Origin: Chryseobacterium indologenes
Lineage (GTDB): Bacteria > Bacteroidota > Bacteroidia > Flavobacteriales > Weeksellaceae
Assembly: GCA_001013295.1 (NCBI GenBank)
Contig: LAZY01000012.1
Location: 1-64,000, forward strand
Direction of reading: 5' to 3'
Length of the DNA stretch: 64,000 nucleotides
Shown: piece by piece, positions 52,083 through 60,848 of the stretch
Numbering within the stretch: position 1 is the stretch's first letter
Layout of the letters: each line of letters opens with the position of its first letter
Notes under the pieces: model-generated
Seen by the model: only the letters and a program-made list of their open reading frames with translations
What the model was told of the DNA's origin: nothing
Databases searched by the model: none
Program-made: the position numbers and the translations under genes

Positions 52083-53417
52083 ATGAATATAACACCTAAC
52101 GCATGCAGTTATCTGTGCATTGCGTTGTGCTCATTATTGAGCAGTTTTTTACATTCACAGATGATAGATTATCAACATCTCGGCTTACAACAGGCTGTAG
52201 AGATTGGTTTAAAAAACAACAAAAATATACAGATAAGTCATCTGAAACATACAATGTCCGTGACCAAAGAGAAAGATCTCAAAATGGAAAAGCTTCCGGA
52301 CATTGAATTTCATACCAGCTACAATCAGGTTACCAACCTGTTTCAGCATCAGAACGGTGTATTCAACAAAGCCACAAAGTATGATGTGATCAATGGAATG
52401 TATGATTTTACCTTATCTGCCTCCATTCCGATTTATATGGGTGGCAAAATCAAAAATACCGAGAAAAAAGCGGCCATTGATGCTGAAATTTCAGCTTTAA
52501 AAACACATCTGGACGAAAGACAGCTTAAGATGGAGATCATTACCGCCTTCCTGCAGATCCATCATTTAAAAGAGCAGCAGAATCTTATCCATGATAAAAT
52601 GAAAGAAGATTCTGTGAATATCAAACAGGTGAAGACCCTTAAAGCGAATGGTGTAGTCACCGTGAATGAAGTATTGAGAACGTCTTTGCAGCTTTCTAAT
52701 CATACCATGAGCTGGACGGAACTGGATAATGATATTCAGATCGCAGAACATCAGCTGAAAACCATCCTTTCTCTTCCTGAAAATCAGGAAATGCATGTAG
52801 ATACGGAAAATCTGATCTCCGACAGTACTTCAGTACCCTATATTGATCAGCTTATGGAAAACGCTTTAGAAAAGAATGAGTCGGTAGAAATGACCCATAA
52901 AAATCTTTCTTTAAAGGAACTTGATCAGAAAATCACAAAAGCGAATTATTTACCCAAAATTACCGCCGGTGGGGAATATTTTCTAAAGTATCCGAATATG
53001 ATGTTCTTTCCGCCGGAACCCTATGCTTACCGCTTGGGAATGATCGGCGTAAACCTTACCTATCCCATCGAAAATCTGTATAAAAACAAATACAGAATGC
53101 AGGAAGCCAGAGAAAATATTGATCTCGCCAAACTACAGATAGAGGAAAATGAAGAAAAGATCAGGCATAATGTGTATGAAGCTTATAAAAAGTTCGAAGA
53201 AACTGATCAGAAAGTAAAAATTGCTGAGGAAGCTATCCACCAGGCAAAGGAAAACTATCGTATTGTAAAAACAAAATACGCGAATAAATTAAGCCTGATC
53301 ACCGAGCTTATCGATGCAGACAATACTTATCTGGAAGCTGAATCTAATCTTATTTCCGTAAAAATTAACCGACAACTTAAATATTATCAACTCCAATATA
53401 CGATTGGAAACTTATAA
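52083..53417 (+). CDS. TolC-family outer-membrane efflux protein
   Basis: The 444-residue protein starts with a signal-like segment (CSYLCIALCSLLSSFLHSQ), then DYQHLGLQQAVEIGLKNNKNIQISHL, the first TolC helix. Repeated helical segments with the second-half duplication follow (TKANYLPKITAGGEYFLKYPN, YKKFEETDQKVKIAEEAIHQAKENYRIVKTKYANKLSLITELIDADNTYLEAE). It provides the outer-membrane duct for the EmrAB-like pump encoded next; the next gene starts 5 bases after its stop. Confidence 0.92.
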   Translation: MNITPNACSYLCIALCSLLSSFLHSQMIDYQHLGLQQAVEIGLKNNKNIQISHLKHTMSVTKEKDLKMEKLPDIEFHTSYNQVTNLFQHQNGVFNKATKYDVINGMYDFTLSASIPIYMGGKIKNTEKKAAIDAEISALKTHLDERQLKMEIITAFLQIHHLKEQQNLIHDKMKEDSVNIKQVKTLKANGVVTVNEVLRTSLQLSNHTMSWTELDNDIQIAEHQLKTILSLPENQEMHVDTENLISDSTSVPYIDQLMENALEKNESVEMTHKNLSLKELDQKITKANYLPKITAGGEYFLKYPNMMFFPPEPYAYRLGMIGVNLTYPIENLYKNKYRMQEARENIDLAKLQIEENEEKIRHNVYEAYKKFEETDQKVKIAEEAIHQAKENYRIVKTKYANKLSLITELIDADNTYLEAESNLISVKINRQLKYYQLQYTIGNL

Positions 53418-53422
53418 AAACT

Positions 53423-54469
53423 ATGGCACAGAAACAACTGACACGAAAGGAAAAAAGAATCAACAGGAGCATTACCGTACTGGCCTGGATCCTGATCATC
53501 AGCGGTATTACGGGGATGGTAAGTTTTTATCTTTTTTCGAGAAGAAATGTTACCACTAATGACGCACAGATCGAACAATATATTACTCCGGTATCAAGCA
53601 AGGTTTCAGGTTTCATCAAGACCATAAAGTTTAATGAAAATCAGTTGGTACATAAAGGAGACACCTTAATCATCATAGACAACAGAGAATTTGTCAACCA
53701 GGTACACATGGCTGAAGCGAATCTTCATACGAATAAAGCCACGGTTGCCACTATTGAAAGCGGGGTGAATACCAAAGAAAGTGACACAAAAATCATCGAT
53801 GCCAAAATTGCATCTGCCCGCATCGACATCTGGCGTACTGAACAGGATTTTAAAAGATATAAAAACCTTCTGGCAGAAGATGCCGCCACAGAACAGGAAT
53901 TTGAAAATATAAAAGCTTCTTACGAACAGTCAAAAGCCAACCTTCTGGCTCTGGAACAACAGAAAAATGCAGTGAAAGCCGGAGCCAGCGAACAACAGAC
54001 AAAAGTAGCCCCCGTCAAAAGCCAGATCCAGCAAAGTTCTGCCAGTCTCAATAACGCTAAACTTTTTCTTTCTTATACCATCATTACGGCACCTTATGAT
54101 GGCTGGGTTGGGAAAAAGACCATCCAGGAAGGACAACTGATCAAGGAAGGTCAGGCCTTGGTACAGATCGTAAGCAAAGAAAAATGGATCATCGCCAATT
54201 ATAAGGAAACACAGCTTGGACAGATCGATCAGAAGCAGGAAGTAACAATCACCGCTGATGCGTATCCGGGTATTGAATTTAAAGGAAAAATCCTTTCTGT
54301 TTCTCCTGCCTCAGGTTCTCAGTTTTCGTTGGTAAAACCGGACAATGCCACTGGAAACTTTGTTAAGATCGAACAGCGTTTTCCTGTAAAAATCATTCTT
54401 GACAATAATAAAGATAATGAAAAACTGCTTTCCGGAATGAATGTTCTGGTGAGTGCGAAGAAGGTTTGA
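53423..54469 (+). CDS. HlyD/EmrA-family membrane fusion protein
   Basis: The 348-residue protein has one N-terminal membrane span at about 15-37 (VLAWILIISGITGMVSFYLF), a biotinyl-lipoyl-like hairpin (VSGFIKTIKFNENQLVHKGDTLIII), an alpha-helical coiled coil (about 95-190), and a beta-barrel part (ITAPYDGWVGKKTIQEGQLIKEGQALVQIV). It links an inner-membrane pump to TolC. It sits 5 bases after the TolC gene and before the EmrB-like gene. Confidence 0.92.
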   Translation: MAQKQLTRKEKRINRSITVLAWILIISGITGMVSFYLFSRRNVTTNDAQIEQYITPVSSKVSGFIKTIKFNENQLVHKGDTLIIIDNREFVNQVHMAEANLHTNKATVATIESGVNTKESDTKIIDAKIASARIDIWRTEQDFKRYKNLLAEDAATEQEFENIKASYEQSKANLLALEQQKNAVKAGASEQQTKVAPVKSQIQQSSASLNNAKLFLSYTIITAPYDGWVGKKTIQEGQLIKEGQALVQIVSKEKWIIANYKETQLGQIDQKQEVTITADAYPGIEFKGKILSVSPASGSQFSLVKPDNATGNFVKIEQRFPVKIILDNNKDNEKLLSGMNVLVSAKKV

Positions 54470-54504
54470 GGATATTAGAGTATAAAAATATCCGACTTAT
54501 AATC

Positions 54505-54657
54505 ATTTTTAAATCTTTAAACTAAAATTTTCTGCGAAAAGGCAAAACCGCAAAATCACAAATCTGCCCATTTTTTCTTAAAGCATATTTGTCATTTTAC
54601 CTTTTTACTCTTTTTTTACTCTTTGCTCTTTTGTCTTTTCGCAATTTTTAAATCTTA
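54505..54657. repeat. intergenic inverted repeat flanked by a 13-bp direct repeat
   Basis: The arm gcgaaaaggcaaaaccgcaaa (54534-54554) is inverted in ctttgctcttttgtcttttcgc (54621-54642) with some mismatches. ATTTTTAAATCTT occurs on both sides (54505-54517 and 54644-54656). The element lies inside the efflux operon between the HlyD-type and MFS genes. Confidence 0.55.
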
Positions 54658-54745
54658 TTAAAATAGCCAAACGGCACAAAAATAAATTGCTCATAACCTT
54701 TATTAATTGACAGGCAATTTTACCTTTTTGCTTTCCCAAAAAATT

Positions 54746-56308
54746 ATGCAACACAATACAGTTTATCATCAATGGGTACCACAATGGCTGAAACTGCCGC
54801 TTCTTATTCTGGCGCTGTTTCCCCACCTGATGTTGTTGTCGCTTTTACATTCGAATAGCGCCTTCACTTCTTCTTTTATGGATGTTGATTCAGATGACAT
54901 CCAATATTTAATGATTTTGATGTATGGGACATTTGTGGTTACCCTTTTAGTTTTACAACGGTTTATGGCGTATTTCAGTGTGAAATATTATGTTTTGCTG
55001 ATGTCTTCTGTTTCCGTTCTCATTCTTTATGTTTTATCTGTGACGAATGATTATCATGTCATCCTGGTTATCCGGTTTCTGGAAGGGATTTTCGGATTAC
55101 TGGAAGGGGCTATTTTTCTGCCTCTGATCATTGCCGAACTGAAAACAAGACACGCCAAAGTTCTTGCTTACCTTTTTATGTATGCCATCATGCTTACCGG
55201 TGGTACCATAACCACTTCCCTGCTGAAATCAAGTATTGAGGATTACGATTTTCAGCATATGATCCTCATGATGGTGTATTTTCATGTATTTGTACTGATC
55301 ATCGGGATTGCGATCTTTAATAAAAACAGATTCTTCCCTAAAAAACCACTGTATCAGTTAGATGTTACCAGTTGGTTTTTGCTTTGGGTATGTCTTCAGG
55401 CTGGTGGTTATGCTATCATTTATGGTAAAAGGCTGATGTGGTTTGAATCCGATACCATTATCATGTGTCTGTTTATATTCCTTCTTTCGGGAGGATTGTT
55501 TATGCTTAAGCAGAGAAACTCCAAAAGACCTTTGTTCCATTTTGAAGTTTTCAGTTCAAAAAATGTCATTGCAGGAATGATTCTCTTTTTCATTTTTTAC
55601 CTGATCCGTTCAGGGTTGAATAATGTGTACAGCATCATGGCAACGGTATGGAAATGGCCGTGGGATTACATCGTCAATATTCAATACTGGAATGTAGCGG
55701 GAACACTTCTCGGAGTTTTCTTATCAGGAATCTGTCTGGTAAAAGGGGTTTCTTCAAGAATTGTTTTCTTCACAGGATTTCTGTTGCTTGCGATAGATTG
55801 TGCATGGTTTACCTATACTTTTTATCCTGACACTACCCTTTCTGCCATATGTCCTCCTTTATTTCTGCAGGGAGTGGCACAGGGATTATTATTTACTCCG
55901 CTTGTTTTCTTTTTAATTTCAGGAATGCCTGAGGAATATGTTTCCAATGCTACTGCTTTAGGAACCACGACCCGTTTCTGGACCACTGCGATCGGCTATG
56001 CCTTAATGCAGAATCTGATGTTGTTTTTAACTTTAAAACATTCGGATACACTCAGTTTTAGCCTTACAGATACCAATCCGGTTTTCTACAGTCAATGGAA
56101 CCAGCTTTTTGGAGCCAACCTTTCAAAACTGCCGGTAAATGAATCATTGTCAATGACTGCCGGAGCTTTTAAAGCCAAAATAGCGGCCCAATCGATCCTG
56201 CTTTCCAATATGGAGATTTTCACAGGATTATTCTGGCTTGCTTTTATAACCGCGCTTCTGTTACTGCTTTATCATCCGGTAAAAATAGCCGTGAGGAATA
56301 TTATGTAA
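54746..56308 (+). CDS. MFS permease, EmrB-like
   Basis: About 520 residues from the ATG at 54746 (MQHNTVYHQWVPQWLKLPLLIL); the 13 upstream residues are less likely. It has about fourteen hydrophobic segments, as in the DHA2/EmrB branch. The cytosolic loop motif and GxxxGxxxGPxxGG are weak, so it is a divergent member. It probably pairs with the upstream HlyD-type and TolC-type proteins as a tripartite drug or fatty-acid exporter. The 276-base gap before it holds an inverted repeat, so polarity or separate expression is possible. Confidence 0.8.
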   Translation: MQHNTVYHQWVPQWLKLPLLILALFPHLMLLSLLHSNSAFTSSFMDVDSDDIQYLMILMYGTFVVTLLVLQRFMAYFSVKYYVLLMSSVSVLILYVLSVTNDYHVILVIRFLEGIFGLLEGAIFLPLIIAELKTRHAKVLAYLFMYAIMLTGGTITTSLLKSSIEDYDFQHMILMMVYFHVFVLIIGIAIFNKNRFFPKKPLYQLDVTSWFLLWVCLQAGGYAIIYGKRLMWFESDTIIMCLFIFLLSGGLFMLKQRNSKRPLFHFEVFSSKNVIAGMILFFIFYLIRSGLNNVYSIMATVWKWPWDYIVNIQYWNVAGTLLGVFLSGICLVKGVSSRIVFFTGFLLLAIDCAWFTYTFYPDTTLSAICPPLFLQGVAQGLLFTPLVFFLISGMPEEYVSNATALGTTTRFWTTAIGYALMQNLMLFLTLKHSDTLSFSLTDTNPVFYSQWNQLFGANLSKLPVNESLSMTAGAFKAKIAAQSILLSNMEIFTGLFWLAFITALLLLLYHPVKIAVRNIM

Positions 56309-56314
56309 AATAGA

Positions 56315-56480
56315 AAGGAAGATGGAGGCTGGAAGATGGGAGTTTCTTTTTGTCGTTTAGCTTCTGAGATCATTTTTAAGATAGTTAGTATTGAGATAAT
56401 AAAATACTAAAATTGACATTAAGTCATTCTTGAAGACTTCATAAACTTCTAACTTCCAACTTCCCTCACCCAGCCTCACC
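56315..56480. repeat. inverted-repeat element related to the 35.1 kb units
   Basis: The left end aaggaagatggaggctggaagatgggagtt (56315-56344) is inverted in the right end, which contains aacttccaacttccctcacc (56451-56470). The GGAAG-rich ends match the ends of the 35111-35390 block, while the interior is different. It lies between the MFS and aldehyde dehydrogenase genes. Confidence 0.6.
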
Positions 56481-56558
56481 CACTTTGGCCGACTTATTGT
56501 TGCTTGTTTTCCGTTACAATATCACATCAGCACTTACGTTTAACAGAAAAGCCATCGT

Positions 56559-57920
56559 ATGGAAATTGAAAGGATTTTACTGAGTCAAAGGGAATTTTTT
56601 GCTACCCAGCAAACCAAAAGTATTGCATTCCGGAAAATGTATCTCGAAAAGCTCCGGAGTCTGATTATTTCCAACGAAAGCATTTTGTATGAAGCTATCA
56701 GCAAAGATTTTGGAAAATCAAAATTCGACACTTTTACTACTGAGCTTTCTTTTATTTTGAAGGATATTGATTATTATTTAAAGAACCTAAAATCTCTTGC
56801 AAAGCCTAAAAAAGTAAGTACCAACCTTGCCAATCAGCTGGGAAGCAGTAAAATCTATGCTGATCCATTGGGCTGTATTCTTGTGATTGGAGCATGGAAT
56901 TACCCTTATCAATTATCCCTATCTCCTATCGTTGCTGCTATGGCTGCCGGAAACTGCTGTATTCTGAAGCCCAGTGAAATTGCAGAACATACGATGAAAG
57001 CCATGTCTGCAATCATCAATGAAAATTTTCCTTCCGATTATCTGTACGTTTATGAAGGAGGTATTGAGGAAACAACAGCGCTTTTACAATTCAAATTTGA
57101 TAAAATCTTCTTTACAGGAAGTACAAAGGTTGGAAAAATCGTCTATAAAGCTGCGGCAGAACATCTGACTCCTGTTGTTCTTGAGCTTGGCGGAAAATCT
57201 CCGGCCATCGTAACCAAAGATGCTCATATCGAAACAGCTGCCAAAAGAATTGTATGGGGAAAATTTCTCAATGCCGGACAAACCTGCGTTGCACCCGATT
57301 ATCTATTAGTGGAGGAAAGCATTCAGGAACAGTTTCTGGAAGCGGTGAGAAAGTATATCAAAGCGTTTAAATATGATCCGGATTCGGAACAATACACCAG
57401 AATCATCAATCTTAGAAATTTTCAGCGGCTTATAAAACTTATCGACACAGAAAAAATTTATTACGGGGGAAATTACAACGAGGAAAAACTCTATATAGAA
57501 CCTACAATCTTGCATCCTATTGATTGGAAAGATGACATTATGCAGGAGGAAATTTTCGGTCCTCTTCTACCTGTCATCAGTTTTAAAAATTACAATATAG
57601 CTTTAAACACCATTTCAGAGCAGGAAAAACCCCTTGCTGCTTATCTGTTCACCAGTAATTCGGAAGAAAAAGAAGCATTTACGCGAAAGCTTTCGTTTGG
57701 GGGCGGATGCATCAATGATACGGTGATGCATCTCAGTAATGATCATTTGCCGTTCGGAGGAGTTGGGAATTCAGGTATAGGAAATTACCATGGGAAATTT
57801 GGTTTTGAAGCATTTTCGCATCAGAAAGCTGTTCTGCAAAGAGCGACATGGGGTGAGCCGGATATTAAATATCCACCATATTCTGAGAAAAAGTTAATCT
57901 GGATTAAAAAACTATTATAA
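56559..57920 (+). CDS. aldehyde dehydrogenase (class 3-like)
   Basis: The 453-residue enzyme is short, as in ALDH3. The catalytic cysteine is Cys243 in NAGQTCVAPDY and the general base is Glu209 in VLELGGKSP. The cofactor motif FFTGSTKVGK lies near 184-193, and EEIFGPLLPVI and FGGVGNSGIGNYHGKFGFEAFSH follow. It should oxidise medium- or long-chain or aromatic aldehydes with NAD(P)+. It is a single gene preceded by a repeat element. Confidence 0.93.
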   Translation: MEIERILLSQREFFATQQTKSIAFRKMYLEKLRSLIISNESILYEAISKDFGKSKFDTFTTELSFILKDIDYYLKNLKSLAKPKKVSTNLANQLGSSKIYADPLGCILVIGAWNYPYQLSLSPIVAAMAAGNCCILKPSEIAEHTMKAMSAIINENFPSDYLYVYEGGIEETTALLQFKFDKIFFTGSTKVGKIVYKAAAEHLTPVVLELGGKSPAIVTKDAHIETAAKRIVWGKFLNAGQTCVAPDYLLVEESIQEQFLEAVRKYIKAFKYDPDSEQYTRIINLRNFQRLIKLIDTEKIYYGGNYNEEKLYIEPTILHPIDWKDDIMQEEIFGPLLPVISFKNYNIALNTISEQEKPLAAYLFTSNSEEKEAFTRKLSFGGGCINDTVMHLSNDHLPFGGVGNSGIGNYHGKFGFEAFSHQKAVLQRATWGEPDIKYPPYSEKKLIWIKKLL

Positions 57921-57991
57921 TTTATCCCCAATAAGTGATTTTATTGAAAAATAATAATATATTTATGACTTAAAATAAAATTTGATAACCT

Positions 57992-58186
57992 ATGAAAAAT
58001 TTAAAAAAATTATCCAGAGCAAAATTAAGTAATTTAAAAGGAGGTCTATCGTGTGCTTCATCCTGTTCAGACGGAAGCATGGTCTATATAAGCTCTTGTT
58101 CATCATGCATTCAATATTCAGGGGGTGCCGCTTGTTATGATGCCAATGGAAGAGGTGCCATACGTGTAGAAAACTGTGCCAGCTAA
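57992..58186 (+). CDS. Cys-rich double-glycine peptide, bacteriocin/RiPP-precursor-like
   Basis: The 64-residue peptide has a leader MKNLKKLSRAKLSNLKGG that ends in GG at residues 17-18. This leader style is common in Chryseobacterium peptides annotated as bacteriocin-like. The 46-residue remainder is rich in Ser and Gly and has six cysteines (in LSCASSC, SSCSSC, AACYD and VENCAS). A bidirectional terminator follows. No modification enzyme, peptidase or ABC exporter gene is within the window, so maturation would need genes elsewhere. Similarity is by leader style only; function is not shown. Confidence 0.75.
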   Translation: MKNLKKLSRAKLSNLKGGLSCASSCSDGSMVYISSCSSCIQYSGGAACYDANGRGAIRVENCAS

Positions 58187-58195
58187 ATATCATAA

Positions 58196-58225
58196 AGAAA
58201 CCTTTCTAAAAACTAGAAAGGTTTT
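58196..58225. terminator. bidirectional terminator between the peptide and thioredoxin-like genes
   Basis: The stem aaacctttcta / tagaaaggttt is flanked by A and T runs. It ends the plus-strand peptide transcript and the minus-strand gene at 58230. Confidence 0.8.
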
Positions 58226-58229
58226 TCTT

Positions 58230-58796
58230 TTAAAGAACTTTTCCTTTTTCTAAAAATTCTTTCACTTTTGTTTTGCTATACCCTTTTCCTTCTTCTAAAA
58301 CCTCACTTTGCTGAACATGTATTTTTTTACCATTCTTGTCCAAAATGATGAAGAAAGGGTAAAACTGCTGTTCTTTCACATTGATGTACTGGGCAAAAAC
58401 CTTTTCATTCTTATTATCCGGAGAATAGTTCAGGTGATAGTAAAGATATTTTTTATCAACAATTTCTTTAAGCTCAGGAGTACCCTGCACAAAATTATTG
58501 AAACGCAGACACCAGATACACCAGTTTCCACCAGCCTGGATCATAATATTCTTGCCTTCTTTCTTAGCTTTGGCAATAAGTTTATTAATATCAGCCTGTG
58601 CATCTGCCTTTGGATCATAAGGTTTTGGAAGTTTTGCCTTTTCTTCCGCAGCCTTCTTCTTCGCATCCAGTTCTGCATGATCAGTTTTTACCAGAAGCGT
58701 ATTATCCCGCATTTTTTCTTCTTGTGGTATATTGGTAGTCTGTGAGAATCCAAATATACCTAACCCAAGAAAAGCTATAGTTGCTAATTTTTTCAT
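58230..58796 (-). CDS. periplasmic thioredoxin-like protein
   Basis: The 188-residue protein has a signal peptide (MKKLATIAFLGLGIFGFSQ) and a thioredoxin-type domain with the active site WCIWC (CIWC) in QAGGNWCIWCLRFNNF near 92-106. The Trp-Cys-x-Trp-Cys form is typical of the Thioredoxin_7 group. The PFFIILDKNGK strand with the cis-Pro region follows. It would reduce or isomerise disulfides in the periplasm. It is convergent with the Cys-rich peptide gene. Confidence 0.85.
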   Translation of the reverse strand: MKKLATIAFLGLGIFGFSQTTNIPQEEKMRDNTLLVKTDHAELDAKKKAAEEKAKLPKPYDPKADAQADINKLIAKAKKEGKNIMIQAGGNWCIWCLRFNNFVQGTPELKEIVDKKYLYYHLNYSPDNKNEKVFAQYINVKEQQFYPFFIILDKNGKKIHVQQSEVLEEGKGYSKTKVKEFLEKGKVL

Positions 58797-58876
58797 AACA
58801 TAAAAGTAAAAAAATATTATTTATCCCCCTGCAAAAATAGAACCATAATTTTATTATCACTAAATTTGCGTGTTTT

Positions 58877-59761
58877 ATGAATTTTCTAATCAAAATATTA
58901 TATCTGATCTCCAAGCTTCCGCTGAAAATATTATACATTTTTTCGGACGTTATCTTTTTCCTAAACTATTATCTGGTAGGATACAGAAAAGAGGTCATCA
59001 CTCAAAACCTGAGGAATTCTTTCCCGGATAAATCTGAGGAAGACATTAAAAAGATCCGCAAAAAATTCTACCTCAATTTTTCCGATTATCTGGTAGAAAC
59101 GATCAAATCTTTCAGTATTTCCGAAACGGAATCCAGAGTGAGAATGCAGCACATCAATCAGCACCTCTTCCACGAAGCGAAAGAGGAAGGGAAAAATATA
59201 ATATTACTGGCTGGACATGTTTTCAACTGGGAATGGATCAACGCATTGGCAAGGATCATTCCACAGGCCCACTGCCACCCTGTCTATCGAAAGGTAAATA
59301 ATGACTTCTGGGAAAATCAGATGAAAAAGGTCCGTAATAAATTCGGAAATGAGGCACTGGAGGCCAATGAAGTTATTCTGAATATTTTCCGTTCTAAGAA
59401 CAATGGCGATTCTGCTTATATGTTTGTCGCTGATCAAACGCCTCACCATGCCCATGTTACCTATGGATTAGAATTTCTGAACCAAAGGACTCCGGCTTTC
59501 ATAGGATATGATAAACTGGCGACACGCATGGACCTTGTTTTCATTTATTGTGAAATGAAGAAGGTAAAACGAGGTTATTATCAGGTCAATTATCACAGAA
59601 TATATCCGGATGGTGAAAAGTTTGTAGAAAATGAAGTGGTGAGAAAGTTCCATAAATTACTGGAAAACACTTTACATAAACACCCTGACAACTACCTTTG
59701 GTCACACAGAAAATGGAAATACCAGAATTCGATCAAAAATTTTGATTCCGAAAAAAAATAG
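58877..59761 (+). CDS. LpxL/HtrB-type lysophospholipid acyltransferase
   Basis: The 294-residue membrane-associated enzyme has an N-terminal hydrophobic anchor (LPLKILYIFSDVIFFLNYYLV) and the HxxxxE catalytic motif HVFNWE (His114, Glu119). It matches lipid A late acyltransferases, which add a secondary acyl chain to lipid A, or ornithine-lipid acyltransferases. A TAAATTTG box is just 8 bases before the start codon (58861-58868), so the transcript may have a very short leader. A glycosyltransferase gene starts 6 bases after its stop. Confidence 0.87.
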   Translation: MNFLIKILYLISKLPLKILYIFSDVIFFLNYYLVGYRKEVITQNLRNSFPDKSEEDIKKIRKKFYLNFSDYLVETIKSFSISETESRVRMQHINQHLFHEAKEEGKNIILLAGHVFNWEWINALARIIPQAHCHPVYRKVNNDFWENQMKKVRNKFGNEALEANEVILNIFRSKNNGDSAYMFVADQTPHHAHVTYGLEFLNQRTPAFIGYDKLATRMDLVFIYCEMKKVKRGYYQVNYHRIYPDGEKFVENEVVRKFHKLLENTLHKHPDNYLWSHRKWKYQNSIKNFDSEKK

Positions 59762-59767
59762 ACTTAC

Positions 59768-60745
59768 ATGCAGAAAAAACTGGCCATTGCCATCTTAAAC
59801 TGGAACGGAAGAAACTGGCTTGAAAAATTTTTACCGAGTGTCGTTCAGTTTTCTCAGGATGCAGACATCTATGTTATCGACAACCTTTCTACAGATGATT
59901 CAATAACATTTCTGAACACTCATTTCCCTACCGTAAACGTGATTAAGAACAACAAAAATCATGGGTTTGCAGGAGGCTATAATGAAGGATTGAAAGAAAT
60001 TACCCATGAATATTACTGTCTTCTCAATTCTGATGTGGAAATAACGGAACACTGGATCCAACCTGTAATGGAACTATTTGAAAAAAATCCTGCTATTGCT
60101 GCGATACAGCCCAAAATATTATCTTATAACCATAAAGATTATTTTGAGTTTGCCGGAGCGGCCGGAGGTCTGATTGACAATCTGGGCTACCCGTATTGCA
60201 GAGGAAGGGTCTTTGATGACCTGGAAGTAGATAAAGGGCAATATGACGATGAAACAGAGATATTCTGGGCATCGGGATGCAGTTTATTTATCCGTTCAAA
60301 AGATTTCTGGGAGCAGAAAGGTTTTGATGAAAGGTTTTTTGCCCATCAGGAAGAAATTGATCTATGCTGGAGGCTTATCAATACAGGAAAAAAGATTTTT
60401 TACACCGGAAAGTCGAAGGTATACCATGTTGGTGGTGGAACATTGAATAAACAAAGTGCGCAAAAGACGTATTTAAACATCAGAAATAACCTTTCGATGA
60501 TGCTTAAAAACTTACCTTTTCCTCAATTGATCTGGCTTATCTTTTTTAGATTATGTCTGGATGGGGTAGCCGGAATATATTTTGGTCTAAAGTATGGCTT
60601 CCCTCACCTTTTGGCCGTACTAAGAGCTCACTTCGGGTTCTACAGGCAGCTTCCCGGAACATGGAAACTGAGACAAAGTCATCAGAAAAAGGAATTTTAT
60701 CAATCGAAATGGTTGATTTTCAAGCACTTTTTGGGAGAAAAATAG
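59768..60745 (+). CDS. family 2 glycosyltransferase
   Basis: The 325-residue protein has the GT-A fold start AIAILNWNGRNWLEKFLPSV, a metal-binding-type motif in CLLNSDVEITEHW near 85, and FFAHQEEIDLCWRL near 200, the GT2 motif around the catalytic base. A C-terminal hydrophobic segment (LIWLIFFRLCLDGVAGIYFGL) suggests membrane association. It resembles rhamnosyl-type GT2. It lies 6 bases after the LpxL-type gene, so they may build the same lipid-linked glycan. Confidence 0.88.
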   Translation: MQKKLAIAILNWNGRNWLEKFLPSVVQFSQDADIYVIDNLSTDDSITFLNTHFPTVNVIKNNKNHGFAGGYNEGLKEITHEYYCLLNSDVEITEHWIQPVMELFEKNPAIAAIQPKILSYNHKDYFEFAGAAGGLIDNLGYPYCRGRVFDDLEVDKGQYDDETEIFWASGCSLFIRSKDFWEQKGFDERFFAHQEEIDLCWRLINTGKKIFYTGKSKVYHVGGGTLNKQSAQKTYLNIRNNLSMMLKNLPFPQLIWLIFFRLCLDGVAGIYFGLKYGFPHLLAVLRAHFGFYRQLPGTWKLRQSHQKKEFYQSKWLIFKHFLGEK

Positions 60746-60848
60746 GAATTAGACAAAACTATTACTTATTCATTCACAACATAAGCAGTAAACTAAGCAA
60801 CCAGAAACCAGTAACTAGAGGACAAGCAACAATTTATAATTTAAAACA

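Noticed and set aside
58308..58745. Plus-strand ORF of 145 codons
   Set aside because: It lies within the thioredoxin-like gene on the other strand, which has a signal peptide and a CIWC active site.
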